12,407 bases of DNA from an uncultured Clostridium sp. (GCA_900555125.1 USKH01000014.1:1-12407); one strand, 5' to 3'; counted from the first letter of the stretch, positions 1 to 7,623 are shown. Notes: a model not told the origin generated them from the letters alone. Translations and numbers: made by a program.

Positions 1-101
1 CGTAGGTATTTCTGCCGTACTTCGTCATCTGCGAGCCGTTCCACTCCACGGTGTTATTACGGTAAATAATAGGTCTGCCCGCGTTGTCGTAGGCAATTCT
101 C
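1..101 (-). pseudogene. Displaced Rhs core fragment (start-less partial copy, cut by window edge)
   Basis: Bases 1-101 match 1961-2061, inside the large Rhs gene, with three differences (positions 56, 59 and 67). Read on the minus strand in the Rhs frame, two differences are silent and one changes Val to Ile (RPIVYRNN becomes RPIIYRNN). Homology stops abruptly at 101. Upstream of it in the same frame there is a TGA at 119-121 and no start codon, so the fragment cannot be translated on its own from here. The frame stays open to the window edge, so it probably runs into a further Rhs C-terminal segment outside the window. Displaced core fragments carrying alternative toxin tips are well known downstream of rhs/immunity pairs; that this is one is an inference. 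Confidence 0.8.
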
Positions 102-111
102 AGCTTTATAT

Positions 112-148
112 AAAAAATTCAGCCCTCTCACAGTTAAGTAAGAGGACT
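112..148 (-). terminator. Rho-independent terminator of the Rhs operon
   Basis: On the minus strand AGTCCTCT (148-141) pairs with AGAGGGCT (128-121), including one G-U pair, around a 12-nt loop. It is followed by GAA and six T (117-112). It lies about 65 nt past the stop of the putative immunity gene, and the G-U pair forms only in the minus-strand transcript, which fixes its direction. It separates the operon from the displaced Rhs fragment, whose homology ends about 10 nt further on. Confidence 0.75.
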
Positions 149-213
149 GAAAAGCAAAATTTTTAATGATTTTAGAAAATGTAAAAGGAAATTATTGCGA
201 AACAATTATGTTA

Positions 214-765
214 TTATTTCAAAAAAAGCACACAGTCATATTCCGGAGAATAAAGTATTTCGATATCTTTTCCGATTAAATAATTCGGAATACTTAAAAG
301 CCCATCGGTTTTTCCCGGTCTCCCGCTGACTTTAACGATCTTTTCTTTGTCGTTTCCGTTCTTGATTTCAAACGAAACCTGAACTTTTTTACATGGATCA
401 AAAAGAGAATTCCACTCGGAAAGCACGGTTACAAGCGCACGGCGCCGGCACAATCTCGGATCTCTTAAACAGGCTTTAATTTGTTCATGCAGTTTTCTCT
501 GCTGATATAGCACAAAAATACATAAAGGCAAAATGAAAGCAAAAAGCATCGCAAAAAACAAAATGAAGCCGAATTTATTATTATCCATTAAATCGCCAAA
601 ACCGTCTGCCTTTATTACTCCCGTCTGCCACAATACGACGACCACACACCCGGCAAAAATAAATATAGAAAAAATTATTGCGAGCACCAAATACAGAATA
701 CAAAGCTTTTTACTTAAAGCCTTACTCGTTAATGTCCCCCAAATCTCGTTTTCCTTTATCTCCAT
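214..765 (-). CDS. Small two-helix membrane protein, putative Rhs immunity protein
   Basis: This 183-aa protein has a short charged N-terminus, two strongly hydrophobic segments at about residues 19-47 and 64-87, and a soluble C-terminal part of about 95 residues. The end of that part (FEIKNG..., then GKDIEILYSPEYD) vaguely resembles DUF3592-type membrane proteins; that resemblance is from memory. The ATG overlaps the last codons of the Rhs gene by 10 nt, and the GGCGGA just before it lies inside the Rhs coding sequence, so translation is probably coupled. A small gene directly behind an rhs toxin gene is the usual place for its immunity gene, and membrane residence would suit a membrane-acting toxin. 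The immunity role is inferred from position and topology; no family was firmly recognised. Confidence 0.7.
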   Translation of the reverse strand: MEIKENEIWGTLTSKALSKKLCILYLVLAIIFSIFIFAGCVVVVLWQTGVIKADGFGDLMDNNKFGFILFFAMLFAFILPLCIFVLYQQRKLHEQIKACLRDPRLCRRRALVTVLSEWNSLFDPCKKVQVSFEIKNGNDKEKIVKVSGRPGKTDGLLSIPNYLIGKDIEILYSPEYDCVLFLK

Positions 766-1397
766 ATTCCGCCATATCTCCTTTTAAAAAACTTTTTCAA
801 CATATCTCCGAAATATTCCATTGTCAAATCATACGTTTCTTGCTTTGGGAAATCCGACAACGTATCTTCAATATTACTTTCCTCGCCTGATACTCGAGCC
901 CAAACCTCATCACCGATAATATTTCCAATTAAATCTCCGAAAACACGACCGGTAAAATTTCCGATTCCGCCAAGTAGCTGAGCGGAAAAAACAGCTCCTA
1001 TCTTCATACCCGACGACAAATGCGTGACTTTACTCAATGCCCATCCCATCTGTTCACCTACTGCTGAACCTATTTCACCTAACATAAATGAAAACGCACC
1101 GCCGATAGCCCCTGAAAATCCGCCTTTGAGCGCTTCATGGCCAATCGTTCTCAAATCGATACCGGCAAATCCTTTTTCTCGGACCTGCTCCATCATAGAT
1201 AGACCGCCTCCCAATATAGCACCCGTTAACGCACCTCTAATTATTCCAATTGCTATCTTGGCAAATGTTAACGTTGTTGACGCGGCAATACCCGAGAAAA
1301 AGCCATATGTAACAATTGTTAATGCAATCATTACGGCAAGTACAATTAACGAACCAACCAATCTCCCGGTAGAACTGTTCCAAAAATCAGTCCAAGC
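756..1397 (-). other. Rhs C-terminal tip: hydrophobic, glycine-rich putative effector domain
   Basis: This is residues about 1391-1603 of the Rhs protein, after the conserved NPVMYSDHEG end of the core. A hydrophobic stretch (GSLIVLAVMIALTIVTYGFF, about 1405-1424) is followed by glycine/alanine-rich segments with GxxxG-like spacing (GIIRGALTGAILGGG, GGFSGAIGGAFSFMLGEIG, LLGGIGNFTGRVFGDLIGNIIG) and a charged tail ending KKFFKRRYGGIWR. No nuclease, deaminase or ADP-ribosyltransferase motif was recognised. The pattern fits a membrane-inserting or pore-forming effector, or a glycine-rich pre-toxin linker with a short terminal effector. Which of the two applies cannot be decided here. Confidence 0.55.
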
Positions 1398-4300
1398 GTT
1401 TGTTCCTTCGTGATCAGAATACATCACCGGATTGTCAAGGCAATAAGCGTATCTGTTGGTTCCGAAGAACGACTCGAAGTCCAGATAGCCTACGTCGTCG
1501 GGAGATATAAATCTGCCGGTTACAGGATCGTAGTAGCGGTTTATCAGGTAATATAAACCGCTTTCCTTATCATAGTAGTAACCGCGGTACGTAAATGCGT
1601 TAAGCGAAACAAGGTCAACGGTAACGCTGCCTATGCACGCCTTACGCACTTTCTCTGCAACGAAGTTGCCCCATGCGTCGTAGTTATATTCTACCATTAT
1701 ATTTCCGCTTTTGTCAAGTATTACGCGAATATTTCCCAAACTGTCTTTGACATAGTAGAATTCACTGCTTGCATAGTACGTTGACGGGTCGTCAGTCGGC
1801 ACGGTAACTTTCATGCCCCTTATTCCGCCCGCATCGTAAATGTAATTTATCTCCGTTCGCCCTCTGCGCTCAAACCTCAGATTTCCGGAGCCGTCGTAGT
1901 TGTAATAAGTCTTCTCTGTCGGCGTTTGCTTGAAAACCCTGTAATTATTTCCGTCGTACTCGTAGGTATTTCTGCCGTACTTCGTCATCTGCGAGCCGTT
2001 CCACTCCACGGTGTTGTTGCGGTAAACAATAGGTCTGCCCGCGTTGTCGTAGGCAATTCTCTCGTCCAGCAGTCTGCCGCGCTCGTCGTATTCGTACAGA
2101 GTTGTGTCGCGGAAGCTTCGCACAACGCCCTCGCTCGCTACCGCCGTTCCGCAGAAACTCGTTCCGCAGAATGCCGCGCCCACTCTTCGCTCCACGCTTG
2201 CGGGAATTTCTTTGCTGGGCGAGTACGCGCCTTCAGCCATGATCGTACGATTGCCGCTGTCGTCATACTCGTACTCATAACTTTTTCCGAGTGCCTCGTT
2301 ATCTTCTCGAATCAAGCGATTATTGGAATCGTACTTATACGAGGTCGTTTTCTCGTACCCTATTTTTCCGAATTTTTCACTTGCTATGTTCCCGTTTTTA
2401 TCGTACGTATACTCGGCTTTGAGTTCCGTGTTGTCGCCAAGCAGATAGTTTATCGTTTTCAACGTGCCGGTTGCCGTCTGATCGCCCTCTTCATAAAAGT
2501 ACAGTTCTCTGTCCGCAAGTTTTTCCTCGTCGCCCACGAACCGCCTCGTCATTTTGGCTCTGCCAAGCTCGTCGTAAACGTGTTCGGTTGTAAGCACTTT
2601 CTCGCCGAGCGCGTTTCTGTCATCCTCGATGGTCACCTTCTCTTTGACCAGTCTGCCGTCGGGATATTCATCGTCGCCCTGCTTTTCAAACTCATAATCT
2701 TCTGTAATCTTATACTTACCCACAACCGGATACTTGCCGTCAAACGCTATGCTCTTCGTGCGAATAAGTCCGTTTTCCGAAGTCGCTTCCTCGGTTACGG
2801 TGGAAAATTCGTTCGTCGTGGTAGTCTTTGCGTAGTTGTCCGACCTTTCCGCGTCGGTGATTATTTGTTTACCTTCTCCGCGGGAAAAATCCGACACTTT
2901 TTTAAGTTTTCTTTCGTCGTCGTACTCGTACGAAAGCAGAGTTTCTTCTCCGTCGCCCGTAATGCGCTTAACGGCAGTTTCGTTTCCGTATTTGTCGTAT
3001 TCGGTTTTCAGAGTTTCGTCCTCTTTGCGCTCCGTAACGTAATTGACGTCGTTTGCAGTTTCGTACTTTGCCGAACGCTTTCTTTCGTATTCGACCAGCA
3101 CTTTCTGCTCGCCACCGGCTCTTTCTTTTATGCTTTTTATTTCGCAGTTGCCGTCGTACGCTATCTCGTATTCCTTTCCGTCGGTGCAAACCTTGACGGG
3201 CATATCGTACAGATATTCGTATTCTATGCTCTTGCCGCCCTTGGTTATTTTGCTTACGCGGAAAAACTCGTCGTATTTGTAGTTTATTACTTCTCCGTTG
3301 GGCAACCTGACGCTCGCAGGCGTGTTGTCAGCATTATACGTATACGTAGTTTTGTTACCGCGCTCGTCGGTCTCTTCCGTAAGTCTGTACCGATTGTCGT
3401 ACACCTTGGACGAAGTTATTTTTTTAGACGAATCGTTCTTATTTTCGTAATACGTCTCGCGTTTTTCGGACGCATACGCCGCGTTTCGGGTAGTTTCGTC
3501 CGCATCGGCATTGGAAACGTATTCTGTCCTATCCACGATATTTCTGTAATTCTTCGTTGTGTCGAGGCGTAAATTCTTATTTACTTTATCGGCGTCTTCA
3601 ACCTTATTGATTTGCGCCAACGACTCGAATATCGCCGAACCCTTAAAGGTTTTCTTCTTTATCGTTTTCACGTTGCCTATATAGCCGCTGCTCGTTTCAT
3701 TCGTCCACCCGTTTGAAGTTATGCTTTGATAGCCGTCGGGGATATAAACAACCGATGAGATATCATAATATTTGTCGGCTATTTTTATTTGCGGCGGATT
3801 ATATCCTACGCTTCCTTTATGTAACTTCCCGTCAAGATATTTTATAGGTATCACCGTTCCGGATCCGAGTGCTTTAGCCCACAAAAAGCATTCTTCGTCA
3901 AAGTATGCGATTGCAGAAGAGTTTGTATTGACATTTTTCGGCGTAGGTATAGTTTGCGCAACTCTGCCGCCGTCATAAAGACATTCGACTTCGTCAAAAC
4001 TGAATATCTTACCGTCCACGGACAGAGTTCCGCTCTGTCTGCTTGTCTGCGCCGAACTTTTATACAATTCAACCTTATCGATATGTACGCTAACGTCTGT
4101 ATCGTTCGATTTATACGCATCGGCAATAGACGCCTCGAGAACGACGTTAACCTCTTTTTCGCCCGGGATATAAAACTCTGCACACACGGATTGCATATCC
4201 GGGATATACGTTTCAAAATTCGTTTCCGAAAGTACGGCGTCGTTTTCCCTTACCGACAATTTCAAAATTGTGGGCAAACTTTCTTCATTTTCCTGTTTTT

Positions 4301-5567
4301 TTAATTTAGAAACCGACAGGGTCGCCGTGGCAACGACCACATACGTGCCTTTTTTCAAATTCACCAACTGAGAAAGAATTGCGCCTTTCGAAATATCGGC
4401 AGAGCTTAAATATGCTCCGGTGAGCTTAGTTCCCGTACCGGCGTCGTGAACTATCGTTTTCTTATTCTTGTTAACAGTTAAACTCCAATTTTCGACCACT
4501 CCCTTATCGTTGCTTTCAATCTCTTCGTTTTTAAGATACTGATTCTTTTCTTCCGGATTACAACTTTTGACAAGCGTATATTTTTCGTGAAGCGGAGAAA
4601 CATCCGGTTTTTTAAAAGCGTAATCGGTTTTTGCCTTTGTCGACGTTTCCGCTCTTACGCAAAGCAATCCGTCTTTTTCTTCTCTTAATAAACTTGTAAA
4701 TGTTATCGGCAACAACCCGGGCGATGTTTCAAAGCCCATCTTTTCCGGATATAATTCGGAAATTTTTACGATTTTGTTTCCCTCATAATCGTATTCTATC
4801 GTATATCCGCTGCGGTCGCATACCGAAGTCAACATTACGTTATTATAATTACAACGCGTCGTACCGTTATCACAAGTTCCGTCGGAATTTTGATAAATAA
4901 ACTGTGTTAATTTATTGCTTCCGAACTGCAGTTTGATTCTATCGCCCAACGAACTTGTTATTAAGTTGTCTGCGATATTAATGCAATCGCCGGCGTCGTT
5001 GATTATTTTTTTCGGAACTCCGTTTTCGTACTCGATATTAATTTGAGCACCAACGTATTTTGCTTCCGCGTTACTCCACACCGCTTCTTGCCCGATTATC
5101 TGCGTTAATTTATATGCGTTGCCGATGCGCGAATATACGCTCATTCCGCCTTCATCGCGATAAATAATGCACTCGTCGATTTCATTTAGCTCGTTCGTTC
5201 TTTTGTTTATTTTAATTTTCAAATCTACGTTTATATAAAAACTCTTACCGTTTTCTATATGTTTTATAAACGTATATTTTCTACCGCTTGCATTCGTATA
5301 AATCAGTGTCGGTACTTTTGTGGAATCTAACTCCAAAACGTTATAATCTTCCCCGACCGCGATATATTCTTCCACGTTGTAACGCCACTTGCCGCTTGAG
5401 CCGTCGTAAACGTGCGACAAAGTGAAGGACGACTTGCCGAAAGGTATGCTCACGTCTTCGTGAACGAAGGATAGCCGCCCGTTCGCAACGTCCACGCTGC
5501 CTTTGCCCGCGCGTTTAACATCCTGCGACAGGTTTACGTCACTGTATAAAATTTTATTTTCTCTCAT
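756..5567 (-). CDS. Rhs/YD-repeat protein with variable C-terminal tip (putative polymorphic toxin)
   Basis: The protein has 1603 aa. Residues about 20-60 (GSVDVANGRLSF..., then HVYDGSSG) look like the N-terminal shell start of Gram-positive Rhs proteins. About 345-505 looks like a carbohydrate-binding-type beta-sandwich ending in HIDKVELYKSS. YD repeats run from about 720 to 1300 (YDERGNK-like units such as YEYDERGRLLDER). The Rhs-associated core spans about 1290-1390, with GLYYLINRYYDPVTGRFISP, NRYAY and NPVMYSDHEG. A hydrophobic 213-aa tip follows. Family knowledge: the YD shell encloses a C-terminal toxin released after processing at the core. No signal peptide or N-terminal membrane helix is visible. 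The ATG has a good site (GAGGTG, 4 nt spacing) that overlaps the upstream stop codon; the gap is 8 nt. Residues 1117-1153 look like an in-frame insertion. Rhs assignment is firm; toxin role is inferred. Confidence 0.93.
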   Translation of the reverse strand: MRENKILYSDVNLSQDVKRAGKGSVDVANGRLSFVHEDVSIPFGKSSFTLSHVYDGSSGKWRYNVEEYIAVGEDYNVLELDSTKVPTLIYTNASGRKYTFIKHIENGKSFYINVDLKIKINKRTNELNEIDECIIYRDEGGMSVYSRIGNAYKLTQIIGQEAVWSNAEAKYVGAQINIEYENGVPKKIINDAGDCINIADNLITSSLGDRIKLQFGSNKLTQFIYQNSDGTCDNGTTRCNYNNVMLTSVCDRSGYTIEYDYEGNKIVKISELYPEKMGFETSPGLLPITFTSLLREEKDGLLCVRAETSTKAKTDYAFKKPDVSPLHEKYTLVKSCNPEEKNQYLKNEEIESNDKGVVENWSLTVNKNKKTIVHDAGTGTKLTGAYLSSADISKGAILSQLVNLKKGTYVVVATATLSVSKLKKQENEESLPTILKLSVRENDAVLSETNFETYIPDMQSVCAEFYIPGEKEVNVVLEASIADAYKSNDTDVSVHIDKVELYKSSAQTSRQSGTLSVDGKIFSFDEVECLYDGGRVAQTIPTPKNVNTNSSAIAYFDEECFLWAKALGSGTVIPIKYLDGKLHKGSVGYNPPQIKIADKYYDISSVVYIPDGYQSITSNGWTNETSSGYIGNVKTIKKKTFKGSAIFESLAQINKVEDADKVNKNLRLDTTKNYRNIVDRTEYVSNADADETTRNAAYASEKRETYYENKNDSSKKITSSKVYDNRYRLTEETDERGNKTTYTYNADNTPASVRLPNGEVINYKYDEFFRVSKITKGGKSIEYEYLYDMPVKVCTDGKEYEIAYDGNCEIKSIKERAGGEQKVLVEYERKRSAKYETANDVNYVTERKEDETLKTEYDKYGNETAVKRITGDGEETLLSYEYDDERKLKKVSDFSRGEGKQIITDAERSDNYAKTTTTNEFSTVTEEATSENGLIRTKSIAFDGKYPVVGKYKITEDYEFEKQGDDEYPDGRLVKEKVTIEDDRNALGEKVLTTEHVYDELGRAKMTRRFVGDEEKLADRELYFYEEGDQTATGTLKTINYLLGDNTELKAEYTYDKNGNIASEKFGKIGYEKTTSYKYDSNNRLIREDNEALGKSYEYEYDDSGNRTIMAEGAYSPSKEIPASVERRVGAAFCGTSFCGTAVASEGVVRSFRDTTLYEYDERGRLLDERIAYDNAGRPIVYRNNTVEWNGSQMTKYGRNTYEYDGNNYRVFKQTPTEKTYYNYDGSGNLRFERRGRTEINYIYDAGGIRGMKVTVPTDDPSTYYASSEFYYVKDSLGNIRVILDKSGNIMVEYNYDAWGNFVAEKVRKACIGSVTVDLVSLNAFTYRGYYYDKESGLYYLINRYYDPVTGRFISPDDVGYLDFESFFGTNRYAYCLDNPVMYSDHEGTNAWTDFWNSSTGRLVGSLIVLAVMIALTIVTYGFFSGIAASTTLTFAKIAIGIIRGALTGAILGGGLSMMEQVREKGFAGIDLRTIGHEALKGGFSGAIGGAFSFMLGEIGSAVGEQMGWALSKVTHLSSGMKIGAVFSAQLLGGIGNFTGRVFGDLIGNIIGDEVWARVSGEESNIEDTLSDFPKQETYDLTMEYFGDMLKKFFKRRYGGIWR
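1961..2061 (-). repeat. Rhs core segment duplicated at 1-101
   Basis: This stretch of the intact gene (codons around IAYDNAGRPIVYRNN to KYGRNTY) is the parental match of the displaced fragment at the window start, 98 of 101 bases identical, in the same orientation and about 1.96 kb away. Such shared core sequence could allow recombination that swaps the tip and immunity gene of the intact copy for those of the displaced cassette, or deletes the stretch between them. That consequence is inferred from the known biology of rhs loci. Confidence 0.85.
2146..2175 (-). repeat. 15-bp tandem repeat inside the Rhs gene (FCGTS/FCGTA)
   Basis: Two adjacent 15-bp units (2146-2160 and 2161-2175) share their first 11 bases, GTTCCGCAGAA. 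They encode the pentapeptides FCGTS and FCGTA at residues 1133-1142. The surrounding stretch (about 1117-1153) lacks YD-repeat character and separates EGAYS from DTTLYEYDERGR, where Rhs proteins usually have a shorter turn. It may be a small in-frame insertion or a slippage product. Confidence 0.6.
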
Positions 5568-5575
5568 GCGTCACC

Positions 5576-6334
5576 TCAACCGAGTTTACGTATTTTCCAA
5601 TCGCGAATGATTTCGGGCTTGCAACCAATCGTCCCGAATCCTATTTCTCCCACGTTGATATCCGCCACGTTTTTGATTTCGCCCACCTTGTTGCCGTTCA
5701 TAAAGAATACGAAATTATACGTGCCGTCCGTATTCTTCATGCGAATAAAACGAACGCGAACATTATTGCCCTCGGCAACTCTCGGAACCGACGGAGTAGC
5801 CGCGCCCAGGTTCTTCCACGCCGCCGACACTACGTTAATTCGGTCGCGCTTGAAATGAACGAGCGCAAACTGTCTTACAGGGCCCGAATTCCAGCGAACC
5901 ATAGCTGTGGGATCGGTATCCGACGCAGTGAAGTGCATTTTTTCAAGCGTGAACTCCACGCTGAAACTGTCGTAATAGCAGTCGGTGTACACGTGATAAT
6001 GAATGCCGTAGCCTATATCAGCAGCGTTTCTCGCCTTTGCCTGCCAATTTTTATAGTCCGCGTTGTAATCGGCGGCGGATATGTTTTCGACAAACGGGCT
6101 GAAATCCGGACTTGCCGATATTTTGCCGTTTTCGATGGATATGCCCTCGCCGGCGGTAAGCACGTCCTGTTTTTCTGCAAACGCAGTGTTAAGCGTTTCG
6201 GCGTTAAGCGGCGTTCCCTCTTCCGTGATCTCGAAATCCGGTTCTATGGTAACATGCGTTTCGTTATTGCTTTCTATAAGAATGTACTTGTTGTTATTTG
6301 CGGGTTTTCTGTCTGTAAAAATGATTTTATTCAT
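5576..6334 (-). CDS. Tail-motif protein with probable concanavalin-like beta-sandwich
   Basis: This 252-aa protein carries at residues 40-56 GTPLNAETLNTAFAEKQ, close to the GTP(L/I)NAxxLN motif seen in Firmicutes phage tail-fibre and baseplate proteins. GEGISIENGKIS (62-73) follows, also typical of tail fibres. Residues about 95-252 alternate in a beta-sandwich pattern with a late NGNKVGEI strand, GEIGFGTIG and a final RDWKIRKLG strand, which suggests a LamG/concanavalin-like fold, often glycan-binding. No signal peptide or membrane segment is seen. The ATG has AGGAG 7 nt upstream. The gene sits 26 nt after its paralogue and 8 nt before the Rhs gene, and its stop codon lies within the Rhs ribosome binding site. 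It may be a binding or adaptor protein working with the Rhs protein; that is inference. Confidence 0.8.
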   Translation of the reverse strand: MNKIIFTDRKPANNNKYILIESNNETHVTIEPDFEITEEGTPLNAETLNTAFAEKQDVLTAGEGISIENGKISASPDFSPFVENISAADYNADYKNWQAKARNAADIGYGIHYHVYTDCYYDSFSVEFTLEKMHFTASDTDPTAMVRWNSGPVRQFALVHFKRDRINVVSAAWKNLGAATPSVPRVAEGNNVRVRFIRMKNTDGTYNFVFFMNGNKVGEIKNVADINVGEIGFGTIGCKPEIIRDWKIRKLG

Positions 6335-6360
6335 GATTTTTCTCCTGTTTCTTTTGTTTT

Positions 6361-7167
6361 TTAGTCAAATATGTAGTTTTTGATAATGCCGAATACGCAG
6401 TTTTCGCTTCCTATTTTAAGCGAATACGCCTGTTCGGGCTGATTTTTCGACGCCGTTACCGAGCCGAAATACTCTTTCCCTTCGTGGATTACGTCAAGCG
6501 CGTATTTAACGCCGATATACGTTTCGGTTTTAGCAAGCGAAACAACCCAATCCGCGTCCGTTTTCTTGTCGCTCGAGCGGCGTTGCATCGAAAACACCGT
6601 TTTGTTTTCTTCGCTCGCTTTGCCGACGATAGCCGAACAATCGTCGGCGTTTATCTTGACTTCAACGCTGTCCGAATCGTTTTCCGCCGCGAATTTAATC
6701 ACGATAAACGCGTCGCCGTCGCCGGCTTTTTCGATTTCGCTTGCCGCAAAAGCGATTTTTGCAACCGAATACTTTGCTTCTTCGCAGTCGAGATTTATCA
6801 TGTATTTGCGTCCGCTTTCGGCTGCCGCGCCTGCCTTTTTGTTGATTTTCCACTCGTTTTCGGAAACCTCGTACACGTCTAAACCATCCGAAGTTTTGCA
6901 ATCTTCATCCGCCTTTACGTTATCGCAAAACACCGGCACATACGGATACTTCATTGAAATAACCGAATTTTTCTCTTCTACACCTTCCCAAATGTTGATT
7001 TTGTCCATTTTGTCTGCAAACGCCGCATTGAGCGTATCGGCAGACAAAACCGTTCCCACGCTCGTTGTTCCGCCCTCGTCATACAGAGTCACCACGCGAT
7101 CGTCTTGTCCTTCTTCTTTAATTTTGTAGCGACAAGGATATGCCGCTTTCATGTTGATAAATTTCAT
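6361..7167 (-). CDS. Tail-motif protein, first gene of the Rhs operon
   Basis: This 268-aa protein shares its N-terminal layout with the next gene: KYKI near residue 14 and, at 38-56, GTVLSADTLNAAFADKMDK, aligned with GTPLNAETLNTAFAEKQD of the neighbour, then EG and an N-x-x-IS stretch. The remainder (about 75-268) is beta-rich with alternating polar and hydrophobic residues and a final SLKIGSENCVFGII strand. It has no recognised catalytic motif, signal peptide or membrane helix. The ATG is preceded by AAAGGAG with 7 nt spacing, which favours it over the Met at residue 6. The pair may have arisen by duplication of the N-terminal module joined to different distal domains. The phage-tail link rests on this motif alone; the role beside an Rhs protein (docking, targeting or delivery) is not known. 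Confidence 0.78.
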   Translation of the reverse strand: MKFINMKAAYPCRYKIKEEGQDDRVVTLYDEGGTTSVGTVLSADTLNAAFADKMDKINIWEGVEEKNSVISMKYPYVPVFCDNVKADEDCKTSDGLDVYEVSENEWKINKKAGAAAESGRKYMINLDCEEAKYSVAKIAFAASEIEKAGDGDAFIVIKFAAENDSDSVEVKINADDCSAIVGKASEENKTVFSMQRRSSDKKTDADWVVSLAKTETYIGVKYALDVIHEGKEYFGSVTASKNQPEQAYSLKIGSENCVFGIIKNYIFD

Positions 7168-7573
7168 CTTTCTCTCCTTTTTCGTTTGTGTTTTGCCTGT
7201 TTTTCTCTCTTTTGCGCTACTTCATGTCGTTTCTCTCCTTTGTTGTTGTCCCCCCCCTCGATTTTTCGCACCTATTCTCTTTTCCTTTTGCGCAAGGTCG
7301 CTCCTGCTACTTTCGCGGGGTTGTTTATCTCCATATTAAGCGTTTTTCCATGAACTCTGTATGTCAACATTGCTCCTCACGGTCATTTTTACGAGAACTT
7401 TTTTGTTCGCGATTTTTTTTGTATGTTGTTTTAGTCTCTTCAAGCACAAGACCTGTCGGAAAAAAGTCCAATGGCCATACAACTTTAAAAAAATATAAAC
7501 TAAAAAAGAAAAATGTCCGGCTCTTTTTTCGGCGTGTTGTTTTCAATGTCTTCCCGAAAAACTCACAATATAC
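7168..7573 (-). other. Long leader/intergenic region before the Rhs operon
   Basis: About 400 bases contain no convincing gene. On the minus strand there is a run of eight G (7257-7250) and a minimal start-stop frame ATG-AAG-TAG (7225-7217) preceded by GGAGAG. A 32-codon frame (7370-7272, MLTYRVHGK...) has an AGGAG placed too close to its ATG. There are several T/A homopolymer runs. A TTGACA (7367-7362) has no -10 hexamer at normal spacing (the next TAATAT is 23 nt away), so no sigma-A promoter could be assigned. The operon promoter is probably here, since the Spo0A-like gene upstream is closed by a terminator. Confidence 0.5.
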
Positions 7574-7623
7574 AAAAAAGCCGCACGGATAAGCCTTCGG
7601 TTCTTTTGGCTTTGTCGTGCGAC
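7574..7623 (-). terminator. Terminator of the Spo0A-like gene (possibly bidirectional)
   Basis: Outer arms 7580-7587 and 7616-7623 pair as GTCGCACG/CGTGCGGC on the minus strand (one U-G). Inside them AAGCC (7591-7595) pairs with GGCTT (7608-7612). Six T follow on the minus strand (7579-7574), and on the plus strand the hairpin is also followed by TCTTTTTT. The wobble pair favours the minus direction. It lies about 64 nt past the Spo0A-like stop and insulates it from the Rhs operon. Confidence 0.8.

Noticed and set aside
1926..3572. 548-codon open frame on the plus strand, antisense to the Rhs gene
   Set aside because: It is a mirror of the repetitive YD-repeat codons on the other strand, with an implausible Val/Phe/Arg-rich product and no plausible start region; the minus-strand Rhs frame is unambiguous.
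7362..7367. TTGACA as a promoter for the Rhs operon
   Set aside because: There is no -10-like hexamer at 16-18 nt; the nearest TAATAT is 23 nt away.
7272..7370. 32-codon minus-strand frame (MLTYRVHGK...)
   Set aside because: AGGAG lies only 2 nt from the ATG and the product has no recognisable features. It is kept only as a remark on the leader region.
7364..7546. 60-codon minus-strand frame in the Rhs operon leader
   Set aside because: It has a TTG start, a product dominated by Lys/Phe runs from homopolymers and no ribosome binding site; it is probably non-coding.
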